In this document: positions 44,887-52,398 of the stretch, in pieces | Layout: each line of letters starts with the position of its first letter | Numbering within the stretch: position 1 is the first letter of the stretch | DNA from: Cesiribacter sp. SM1 | GTDB taxonomy: Bacteria; Bacteroidota; Bacteroidia; Cytophagales; Cyclobacteriaceae | Length of the DNA: 64,000 nt | Direction of reading: 5' to 3' | NCBI RefSeq assembly: GCF_020178975.1 | Contig: NZ_JAHXBU010000089.1 | Span: forward strand, 124,001-188,000 | The notes under the pieces: generated by a model | Told to the model about the DNA's origin: nothing | Databases searched by the model: none | The model's input: only the letters and a program-made list of their open reading frames with translations | Position numbers and translations under genes: made by a program

Positions 44887-45495
44887 CTAAGATGCCGGGT
44901 TTTGTTGAATGGTGTTCAGTTTTAAGCTGCCCAGCTCTTCAAATGAGTTGACCCTTTTGCGGTTAATCAGGTACCAGCCATCCTCGAAACGCTGATATAC
45001 CCTTACCTCACTTGGAAAAACGTAATCAAAGGTTTCAAACTCATCTTCAGGATCAACTGCTTCCTTTTTAGGGATTTCAAAAGCATAGTAGGTGGCGCCG
45101 GACAAGCCCTCCCTGATATCTCCGCTCTTGGTATCCGTGGCATCTCCCAGCTTTATGTTATTGTTGCTGTGGACAATCACATCGTAATGCCTGTTGGAAG
45201 CGCACTGGCCCATGACATAGATACCGGGATTTCCAGACGCTTCCACTCCCTGTATGGCACCCTGCCAGGTTTCAAGTGCATCACATTCTGTTAAAAAATC
45301 AAAATCAACTTTTTCGCCTTTCTTTTCAACTTCCGTTGGTGCAGGTCGATTTTCCCTGATATCATCTGCAGCTACCATTGGGCCTTCTACTTCTGTTAAT
45401 GCTTCTTCTGATTTGGTTGCGGCTTTTTCGCTCCCTGACTGGTTACAGGCAGTTGCAAGCCACAGGCCAAGTATGAGAATAGTTAGTTTTTTCAT
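44887..45495 (-). CDS. Hypothetical lipoprotein inside the arginine cluster
   Basis: The 202-residue protein has a lipoprotein signal (LGLWLATAC). An acidic, low-complexity stretch (about 20-60) follows, then a compact C-terminal domain with Cys69 and Cys97 (LTECDALETWQGAI, VMGQCASNRH). I do not recognise the domain. It sits between the argF'-like gene and argB on the same strand, with a REP-like pair upstream. It looks like an insertion into the pathway operon rather than an enzyme of the pathway. Confidence 0.7.
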   Translation of the reverse strand: MKKLTILILGLWLATACNQSGSEKAATKSEEALTEVEGPMVAADDIRENRPAPTEVEKKGEKVDFDFLTECDALETWQGAIQGVEASGNPGIYVMGQCASNRHYDVIVHSNNNIKLGDATDTKSGDIREGLSGATYYAFEIPKKEAVDPEDEFETFDYVFPSEVRVYQRFEDGWYLINRKRVNSFEELGSLKLNTIQQNPAS

Positions 45496-45556
45496 GTCTT
45501 AAATTAAGTTCTTGCCCTAAATGATGAAGAAGCAATTCTATCATGCTGCCCGTCCT

Positions 45557-45721
45557 GTAGCGTCGTTGTAGTACAACGACGTGGTAGCGAAAAAGCAGAA
45601 ACAAAACTACTAACCACACAACCTGAAACAAGAGCAAAGCTGCTATAAACCTGAAATCTACCTGTTCATGATTTACCTAGCTGCCCGCCTCCACCACGTC
45701 GTTATACTATAACGACGCTAC
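45557..45721. repeat. Inverted pair of REP-like palindromic repeats
   Basis: A 29-bp unit, GTAGCGTCGTT, then (G/A)TAGTA(C/T), then AACGACGTGGT, occurs at 45557-45585. It occurs again as its reverse complement at 45693-45721, with two substitutions that preserve pairing. Each unit is itself a hairpin (CGTCGTT against AACGACG). The two face each other across 107 bases between argF' and the lipoprotein. This is the layout of BIME-type REP doublets; no REP-associated transposase is in the window. Confidence 0.75.
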
Positions 45722-45761
45722 GGGAGCTGCTGCATGATATCAGGTTGCGGTACATTTCGTT

Positions 45762-46703
45762 TCAAAGACTCTCCAGCATTTTTTTCAGCACCAATTGAGC
45801 GGTCCAGAGGCGGTTTTCGGCCTGTGGAATCACGATGCTGTTATCTACCACCGCATCGGTGGCAATAACGTTGCGACGAATGGGCAGGCAGTGCATAAAG
45901 TGAGCACTATTAGTAAGCGCCATTTTTTGCTCGGTGATGGTCCAGGCAGGGTCCTTCGATAGAATTTTACCGTACTCCTGATAGCTGCTCCAGTTTTTGG
46001 CATAGATGAAATCTGCTCCCTCAAATGCTTTATCCTGCCTGTACTCCACAGGGCTGTCTTTTACAATAGCGGGATCCAGCTCGTAGCCTTCGGGATGGGT
46101 AATCACCAGGTCTACCTCCCCGGCCTGCATCCACTCTACAAATGAGTTAGGCACCGCCTGTGGCAGTGCTTTGGGATGCGGCGCCCAGCTTAGTACCACC
46201 TTTGGCCGCTGTTTCTTTTTGTATTCTTCAATGGTGAGCAAATCGGCAAAGCCCTGCAGCGGGTGCTTTGTAGCACTCTCCAGGCTCAGCACCGGCACCT
46301 TACTGTGCTGGATAAATTTGTTCAGCACCATTTCATGGTAATCTGTTTCTCTATTTTGCAGACCTGGAAAGCTACGTACGCCTATGATATCGCAGTACTG
46401 CGATATAACATTTACTGCCTCCTTCACGTGCTCCTGGGCGGCACCGTCCATGATGGTGCCCTGCTCCCACTCCAGTTGCCAGCTGTCCTGGCCCATGTTC
46501 AATACCATTACCTGCATGCCCAGGTTATAGGCTGCCCGCTGGGTACTCATGCGGGTGCGCAGGCTTGGGTTTAAAAAGATAAGTCCCAGTACCTTATTTT
46601 CCCCCAGCTTCTTATGGGCGTAGGGGGTTTGCTTTAGTTCTTTTACTTCCCACAGCCATTGGGCGGGGTCTGGAACATCGTGAACAGAGGTGAATTTTCT
46701 CAT
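45762..46703 (-). CDS. argF': N-acylornithine carbamoyltransferase (acetyl or succinyl type)
   Basis: The 313-residue transcarbamylase has the carbamoyl-phosphate motif NPSLRTRMST and the C-terminal HCLPIRRN. The HCLP variant and MDGAAQEHVKEA region match the acetylornithine/succinylornithine branch rather than classical ornithine transcarbamylase. The residue that is Glu in acetyl-type and Pro in succinyl-type enzymes appears by my alignment to be Gln90, so the acyl preference is open. It overlaps argD by 4 bases. Confidence 0.9.
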   Translation of the reverse strand: MRKFTSVHDVPDPAQWLWEVKELKQTPYAHKKLGENKVLGLIFLNPSLRTRMSTQRAAYNLGMQVMVLNMGQDSWQLEWEQGTIMDGAAQEHVKEAVNVISQYCDIIGVRSFPGLQNRETDYHEMVLNKFIQHSKVPVLSLESATKHPLQGFADLLTIEEYKKKQRPKVVLSWAPHPKALPQAVPNSFVEWMQAGEVDLVITHPEGYELDPAIVKDSPVEYRQDKAFEGADFIYAKNWSSYQEYGKILSKDPAWTITEQKMALTNSAHFMHCLPIRRNVIATDAVVDNSIVIPQAENRLWTAQLVLKKMLESL

Positions 46704-47848
46704 TTTTCTACAGGCACCCCATGGGGGACTACTTTCTTAAGTTTGGCGATAAAGTCATCAACAGCCGGTACATCAATCGTTAATGGCGGCAACAGCCTGA
46801 TTTCGTTTGGCCTGGAGGAGCTGCCGGTTAACACCCGCTCTTCTTCTACCAGGGCATTCTGAATTTCTTTCACATCTCCCTCGAACACCAGGCCCAGCAT
46901 CAGCCCCTCGCCCACCACAGCTTTGATGGCAGGAATGGCCTCCAGCTGCTCCCGCAGGTATTTACCCACTTTGGCTGCGTTTTCTACCAGCTCCTCCTTC
47001 TCCAGCACATCAAGTACCGACATACAGGCGGCACAGGCTAATGGGTTGCCACCAAAGGTAGTACCCAACATACCGTACTTTGGTTTAAATTTTGGGTGAA
47101 TAAGTACGCCACCCACCGGAAAACCGTTGGCCATTCCCTTGGCAACGGTAATCAAATCAGGTTTTACACCTGCATGCTGATGGGCGAAAAATTTACCCGT
47201 ACGGCCGTAGCCCGACTGGATCTCATCGCAAATAAACACAGCTTCGTGCTTTGCACAAAGTTCTTCAATTGCTTTCAGAAATGAGGTGCTTGGCACATAG
47301 ATACCGCCTACACCGCGAATGCCTTCAATTACCACTGCACATACATCGCCTGCGGCAAGTGTTTTCTCCAGCAACTCTATGTTTTCAGATTCCAGGATCA
47401 CCACCTCGCCGCCTTCGTTTACCGGGGCCTGAATTTTAGGGTTGTCGGTAATACTCACTGCTGCAGAGGTACGGCCATGGAAGCCTCCTTTGAAGGCTAC
47501 TATTTTCTTTTTGCCATTCTGGAAAGAAGCCAGCTTCAGGGCATTTTCAATAGCTTCGGCACCTGAATTGCACAGGAACAGCTGGTAATCGTTGTATCCG
47601 GAGAGCTCACCAAGCTTCTGCGCCACTTCGTTGCGCAGCTTAAATTCTACTGCGTTGGAGTAGTAGGTAATTTCGTGCAGCTGCTTGGTAAGGGCTGCAA
47701 TGTATTTAACATGGCTGTGGCCTATGGAGATCACCGCATGGCCGCCATAAAAATCCAGGTACTCGTTGCCCTGGGTATCGTACACATGGTAGCCCTTGGC
47801 GTATGCCAGCTCCACTGGCAGCATTTTATAAACATCAAAAAGTTCCAT
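46700..47848 (-). CDS. argD: Acetylornithine-type aminotransferase
   Basis: ArgD converts N-acylglutamate semialdehyde to N-acylornithine using glutamate and PLP. The 382-residue class III aminotransferase has FICDEIQSGYGRTGK and the PLP lysine in LITVAKGMANGFPVGG. GTTFGGNPLACAA is also present. It overlaps the carbamoyltransferase by 4 bases (ATGA-type coupling). The length is normal for the family. Confidence 0.95.
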   Translation of the reverse strand: MELFDVYKMLPVELAYAKGYHVYDTQGNEYLDFYGGHAVISIGHSHVKYIAALTKQLHEITYYSNAVEFKLRNEVAQKLGELSGYNDYQLFLCNSGAEAIENALKLASFQNGKKKIVAFKGGFHGRTSAAVSITDNPKIQAPVNEGGEVVILESENIELLEKTLAAGDVCAVVIEGIRGVGGIYVPSTSFLKAIEELCAKHEAVFICDEIQSGYGRTGKFFAHQHAGVKPDLITVAKGMANGFPVGGVLIHPKFKPKYGMLGTTFGGNPLACAACMSVLDVLEKEELVENAAKVGKYLREQLEAIPAIKAVVGEGLMLGLVFEGDVKEIQNALVEEERVLTGSSSRPNEIRLLPPLTIDVPAVDDFIAKLKKVVPHGVPVEK

Positions 47849-47978
47849 ATTGGAGAGGTAAGAAGTGAGATGTTAGACAATAGATTTTAGACAATGGACA
47901 AAGGCAGAAGCCTAAGGTACGAACTGCAAATGGAGGAACAGCAGCTCATACCCCATACCTCACAGCTCATACCCATCC

Positions 47979-48785
47979 CTACTTCCGCATATTCAGAATC
48001 CGTTCGTAAGAAGTTACCAGTCCCTTGATAAAGGCGGGGCTAAAGCCCTGGTGCTCCATTTCGTTGAGGCCGGCAATGGTACAACCGCGGGGGGTGGTTA
48101 CCTTATCGATCTCCTGCTCCGGGTGCGAGTGGTTATGGGCCAGCAGCCCCGATACGCCTTTGCTTACCTGCACGGCAATCTTAAGCGCATCTTCAGAATC
48201 AAATCCCAGCTGTATGCCTCCCTGGGTGGCAGCGCGTATAAAACGCATGTAAAAGGCAATGCCGCTGGCACAAAGCACAGTGGCGGCCGCCATCAGCTCT
48301 TCTTCAATCACCAGGGTGCTGCCCAGGCAATCGAACATCTCCTGCACTTCTTCTTTTACCCCCTGCGAGCGTTTATTAAAGGCCAGGCAGGTCATGGATT
48401 CATGAATGGCAATGGCGGTGTTAGGCATGCTGCGGATAATGGGAAACTCCTCTCCCACCACATCGGCAATATGCTTGATGGTAATGCTGGTGATGACGCT
48501 GATGAGCACATGCTGCTCGGGATTGAGGTAAGGCTTTATTTCTTCCAGCAGCTCGTTCAGCTGGCCGGGCTGTACACATAAAAGTATCCAGCGGCTTTCC
48601 TTCACAGCCCTTAGGTTATCGGAGGTTACCTGCAGCCCTTTTGTGCTTAGGTGCTGAATACTTTTGGTGTTACGGCGGGTAATAAAAATATCTTCGGCCC
48701 TGTACTTACCATTGCTGTGGAGGCCTTCGGCTATGGCTACGCCAAGGTTCCCGCCGCCCAGAACCGCAATTTTAGTATGCTGCAT
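47979..48785 (-). CDS. proC: Pyrroline-5-carboxylate reductase
   Basis: ProC reduces pyrroline-5-carboxylate to proline. The 268-residue protein starts with the dinucleotide motif AVLGGGNLGVAIAEGL and ends with the typical GGCT-like segment (TTPRGCTIAGLNEMEHQG), which covers the active-site and dimer region. Its presence in an arginine cluster is a recurring arrangement in Bacteroidota and links the glutamate-semialdehyde branches. It lies 5 bases after argC and 130 bases before argD. Confidence 0.93.
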   Translation of the reverse strand: MQHTKIAVLGGGNLGVAIAEGLHSNGKYRAEDIFITRRNTKSIQHLSTKGLQVTSDNLRAVKESRWILLCVQPGQLNELLEEIKPYLNPEQHVLISVITSITIKHIADVVGEEFPIIRSMPNTAIAIHESMTCLAFNKRSQGVKEEVQEMFDCLGSTLVIEEELMAAATVLCASGIAFYMRFIRAATQGGIQLGFDSEDALKIAVQVSKGVSGLLAHNHSHPEQEIDKVTTPRGCTIAGLNEMEHQGFSPAFIKGLVTSYERILNMRK

Positions 48786-48790
48786 GTGGT

Positions 48791-49759
48791 TTAAAATTTT
48801 GTAGATTTCAGCTTAAGGCCGGCAGTTTCTTCCAGCCCAAACATCAGGTTCATGTTTTGCACGGCCTGGCCGGAGGCTCCCTTCAGCAGGTTATCAATGG
48901 CCGTTATGATGAGTAGCTTCTTGCCGTGCTGCTGCAGTTGTATAAAGCAGCGGTTGGTGTTCACCACTTCCTTCAGACTGATTTCCTCCCGGCTCACCAC
49001 AGTAAAAGGCGCATTACGGTAGTATTGCTCGTACAGCTGGTAGGCCTGCTCCAGACTTAGGTCAGCATTGGTATAGATGCTGGCAAAAATACCGCGTGCA
49101 AAATCGCCGCGCAGTGGTATAAAATTAATCTCCTGTTTAAACCCACTATCCAGCTTCCTGATGCTCTGCTTAATTTCATCAAGGTGCTGGTGCTGAAATG
49201 CTTTGTACACCGACAGGTTATTGCTGCGCCAGCTAAAGTGCGTGGTAGACGAAAGTCCTGCACCGGCACCGGTAGAGCCGGTGATGGCATGCACATGTAC
49301 TTCATCCTTTAGCAGCCGCTCCCTGGCCAGGGGCAGCAGCGCCAGCTGAATGCCGGTAGCAAAGCAGCCGGGGTTGGCTACATAGTTGCTGCCCATGATG
49401 GCTTCTTTGTCCAGCTCAGGCAATCCGTAAGTAAAAGACTTATCGCCCAGCTTTAGGCCCAGGCGGTAATCATTGCTTAGGTCAATAAGCCTGGTTTTAT
49501 CAGATACAGGGTTCTCCTGCAGAAACTCCTTTGCTTTGCCATGCGGCAGGCACAGGAATATGACATCTACCTCCTGAATTTCATTGCTGAATTTCAGGTC
49601 GGTATCGCCTTTCAGATCGGTATGTACAGAAGTGACGGCTTTGCCGCTCTGGCTATTGCTGTATACGAATTTCAGTTCAGCAGCAGGATGGTGCAGGAGT
49701 AACCAGATCAGCTCGCCGGCGGTATAGCCTGTGCCGCCTATGATGCCTGCCGTAATCAT
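48791..49759 (-). CDS. argC: N-acetyl-gamma-glutamyl-phosphate reductase
   Basis: ArgC reduces acylglutamyl phosphate to the semialdehyde. The 322-residue protein has the NADP motif GIIGGTGYTAGELI and the catalytic Cys in VANPGCFATGIQLAL. The active-site HFSWR segment and FIPLRGDFARGI are also present. It overlaps argG by 4 bases and precedes proC, so it is translated as part of the operon. Confidence 0.96.
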   Translation of the reverse strand: MITAGIIGGTGYTAGELIWLLLHHPAAELKFVYSNSQSGKAVTSVHTDLKGDTDLKFSNEIQEVDVIFLCLPHGKAKEFLQENPVSDKTRLIDLSNDYRLGLKLGDKSFTYGLPELDKEAIMGSNYVANPGCFATGIQLALLPLARERLLKDEVHVHAITGSTGAGAGLSSTTHFSWRSNNLSVYKAFQHQHLDEIKQSIRKLDSGFKQEINFIPLRGDFARGIFASIYTNADLSLEQAYQLYEQYYRNAPFTVVSREEISLKEVVNTNRCFIQLQQHGKKLLIITAIDNLLKGASGQAVQNMNLMFGLEETAGLKLKSTKF

Positions 49760-50955
49760 GCTTCCTGCTGGTTTTGATTTACAGCATGGTATATCTTCAG
49801 GCTATTGGCCATGATTTTGGTGAATCCTTTTACATCTTCGCCAGACCAGCCGTTGTTCTCCTCGCCGTATTTGCCGAAAGTACTGTTCATCAGGTCGTGC
49901 TCCGATTCGATGCCCTGCACCTGGAAACGGTATGGCATCAGGGCCACGCGTACTTTACCGCTTACGTTGGTTTGGGTATCGTCCAGAAATTTCTCGATGT
50001 TGCGCATTACCGGGTCCAGGAAGGTGCCTTCGTGTACCATCATACCGTACCAGTTGGCCAGCTGCTCTTTCCAGTAGAGCTGCCATTTGGTAAGGGTATG
50101 CTTCTCGAGCTGGTGGTGTGCTTTTATGATTACGTATGAGGCAGCAGCCTCAAAACCAATACGGCCTTTAATACCGATAATAGTATCACCTACATGATAA
50201 TCTCGGCCAATGGCATAGGGGGCAGCCAGCTCTTCAAGATACTGAATGTTGCTTACCGGGTCACCGAATACATCATTTACACCTACCAGTTCGCCTTTTT
50301 CAAAATGGAGCACCACTTCAGAAGGTTCTGCTTTTTTTAGCTGGCTAGGGTAAGCATGCTCTGGCAGCGGCTGGTGAGAGGTTAAGGTTTCCTTACCACC
50401 CACGCTGGTGCCCCAAAGGCCCTGATTAATGGAGTATTGTGCTTTGGTCCAGTCGCGCTTTACACCTTTTGCGGTGAGGTAGTCAATCTCTGCCTGGCGC
50501 GAAAGCGACTGATCGCGGATAGGCGTGATTACCTGGATCTCGGGGCAAAGAATATGAAAAACCAAATCGAAGCGTACCTGGTCGTTACCGGCCCCGGTAC
50601 TGCCATGCGCAATATAGGAAGCGCCAATTTTCCTGGCATAATTAGCAATGGCAATGGCCTGGAACACACGCTCGGCACTTACCGATAAGGGGTAGGTACC
50701 ATTACGTAATACGTTGCCAAAGATCAGATACTTTACGCACTGCTGATAATAGGCTTCTGTTTCTTCCAGTGTAACATAGGAAGCTGCACCCAGCTCCATA
50801 GCGTTACGTTCAATTGCTTCCAGCTCTGTGGTACTGAAACCACCGGTGTTTACCGTAGCGGTATGTACTTCGAGCCCTTTGTCGTCCTTGAGGTACTTAA
50901 CGCAATAGGAGGTATCTAAACCGCCGCTAAAGGCCAGTACTACTTTATTGTTCAT
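49756..50955 (-). CDS. argG: Argininosuccinate synthase
   Basis: ArgG joins citrulline and aspartate with ATP. The 399-residue protein has the PP-loop VVLAFSGGLDTSYCV and the conserved AHGSTGAGNDQVRFD. It has the shorter Bacteroidota-type body. It overlaps both its upstream neighbour (GNAT, 4 bases) and argC (4 bases), showing tight coupling at the head of the cluster. Confidence 0.96.
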   Translation of the reverse strand: MNNKVVLAFSGGLDTSYCVKYLKDDKGLEVHTATVNTGGFSTTELEAIERNAMELGAASYVTLEETEAYYQQCVKYLIFGNVLRNGTYPLSVSAERVFQAIAIANYARKIGASYIAHGSTGAGNDQVRFDLVFHILCPEIQVITPIRDQSLSRQAEIDYLTAKGVKRDWTKAQYSINQGLWGTSVGGKETLTSHQPLPEHAYPSQLKKAEPSEVVLHFEKGELVGVNDVFGDPVSNIQYLEELAAPYAIGRDYHVGDTIIGIKGRIGFEAAASYVIIKAHHQLEKHTLTKWQLYWKEQLANWYGMMVHEGTFLDPVMRNIEKFLDDTQTNVSGKVRVALMPYRFQVQGIESEHDLMNSTFGKYGEENNGWSGEDVKGFTKIMANSLKIYHAVNQNQQEA

Positions 50956-51677
50956 GACTGTAGTTTTGGTTGTTTTGCTTTAAAAAGTTGCTTAAGGCTG
51001 CCGGCTAACTTGCCCATTTTAGCAATCCCCCTGTCATCCTGCTGTATTTCCACCAGCTGCTCTTTTAGCTGCGGCTGTTGCTGCTGTTTTGGCTTGATCA
51101 GTTCCTTCAGGTTATTAACCGTTTTATTGATCTTTGCCATTTTGCTTTCCTGGGCAGGATCGTAGAGCATACCTGTGCAAAGGCACATTTTACGCTCGTT
51201 GCGGGTAAGGATGTCGAAGTTTTTACAGCTGGTGCAGCCCTTCCAGAACTCCTCGTCCTGCGTTAGCTCCGAAAAAGTAACCGGCTTATAGCCCAGGCTT
51301 GAATTGATCTTCATTACCGCCAGGCTGGTGGTAATGCCGAAGATCTTAGCATCGGGATACTTCTTGCGCGACAGGCGAAAAACTGCCTGCTTGATTTTTT
51401 TTGCCAGCCCCAGCTGACGATACTGAGGCAGCACAATAAGGCCTGAGTTGGCAATGAACTTAGCGTGGCTCCAGGTTTCTATGTAGCAGAAACCAGCCAG
51501 CTTATCATCTACCAGGGCAATTACCGCTTTGCCCTCGGCCATTTTAGACATAATATATTCAGGTTTGCGACGAGCAATACCTGTTCCCCTTGCCGCTGCA
51601 GAAAGGGCAAGTTCTTCACAAATTTGTTCTGCGTATTTTATATGCTGTGCACCAGCTTCCACAATGGTCACTTTCAT
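50952..51677 (-). CDS. GNAT acetyltransferase heading the arginine cluster (candidate N-acylglutamate synthase)
   Basis: The 241-residue protein has a GNAT fold at about 1-150 (NSGLIVLPQYRQLGLAKKI is the acyl-CoA loop region with R/Q-x-x-G-x-A). A cysteine group follows (GCTSCKNFD, then KMCLCTG) and a basic, Gln/Lys-rich tail. Its position as first gene of the operon, coupled to argG by a 4-base overlap, makes it the best candidate for the first step (argA-like). No argJ or amino-acid-kinase-type ArgA is present. The cysteine group could bind a metal or serve in feedback control; that is inference. Confidence 0.8.
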   Translation of the reverse strand: MKVTIVEAGAQHIKYAEQICEELALSAAARGTGIARRKPEYIMSKMAEGKAVIALVDDKLAGFCYIETWSHAKFIANSGLIVLPQYRQLGLAKKIKQAVFRLSRKKYPDAKIFGITTSLAVMKINSSLGYKPVTFSELTQDEEFWKGCTSCKNFDILTRNERKMCLCTGMLYDPAQESKMAKINKTVNNLKELIKPKQQQQPQLKEQLVEIQQDDRGIAKMGKLAGSLKQLFKAKQPKLQS

Positions 51678-52398
51678 TGGGTATTAGTAGTAATAGGGTA
51701 AGTAATAAGGAAGAAGAAAATAAGTGGAGCAAGCAAAGCACGAAGCTTCGCCCAGATTATATCCACCCCGGGGGATTAGATCCTGTGGGTATGCACCCCG
51801 CGGGTCGGCACACCACGGGTCGTCGGTGGTGCACTGTAGCATAAAAAGTACAATCCTGTAACGGCCCGGCTGAAAGCCCTGCGGAGGCCTGCTCAACGGC
51901 AAAAAGGATATGTAGTTTAGATGTCTTCAATTCCTTAACTGGAAATAGAATGAATGAAAGAGAAACTCTTGTTAAGAAGAAATATGCTGGGGTCTGAGAT
52001 TGCAGAAGTGCACGGCTTCCGCTATGTATTTAATGTCGCCCGTTAGGGGCGACGGGGTGTACGTCGGGGGCTAATAACAGCAGCACACACAGACAGGGCG
52101 TCTGTTAAAAAAAGGGGCGTATGTGCGTTTAGTGCTGTCATTTGTGTACAAATGTAGAATAATAAATTTATTCAACAACAGGCTCTCCCTATTTTTTTTC
52201 AAATAGATAATTCTGCCGTTCTGTAGAATCATACGCCAGCCCCCCCTAAAAAGTTCAGCATCGGCCAAATTTTATTGGGACCACACCACAAAAAAAGGCG
52301 CCGGACTGCTTACGCAAATCCGACGCCCGGGAATAGAGAAATAGAGAGCTAACAAACAGAGGAGTTAGTTTATCTGCAGAGTAATCGTTATTTACTAC
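51678..52398. repeat. Intergenic region rich in REP-like hairpins
   Basis: This 721-base gap separates the arginine cluster from ccoI. It contains a GC-rich patch at about 51760-51900 with nested palindromic strings such as CACCCCG, CCGCGGG and TCGGTGGTGCA. A hairpin GTCGCCC/GGGCGAC lies at 52035-52041 and 52047-52053, and the ccoI terminator is at 52290-52327. Frames crossing these strings (51684-51902, 52071-52268) look like by-products of repeats. The promoter of the arginine cluster must lie at the left edge. Confidence 0.55.
52290..52327 (-). terminator. Rho-independent terminator after ccoI
   Basis: GGCGCCGGA (52297-52305) pairs with TCCGACGCC (52319-52327) with one mismatch around a 13-base loop. 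On the minus strand seven T residues follow (complement of 52290-52296). It lies about 70 bases past the ccoI stop. Confidence 0.82.

Noticed and set aside
47849-47978. Short repeated strings (CAGCTCATACCC twice, TTAGACAAT twice) between proC and argD
   Set aside because: They are too short and irregular to support an array, operator or mobile-element end.
51684-51902. 72-codon minus-strand frame upstream of the arginine cluster
   Set aside because: It is composed of GC-rich repeat strings and is more likely REP-type sequence than a protein.
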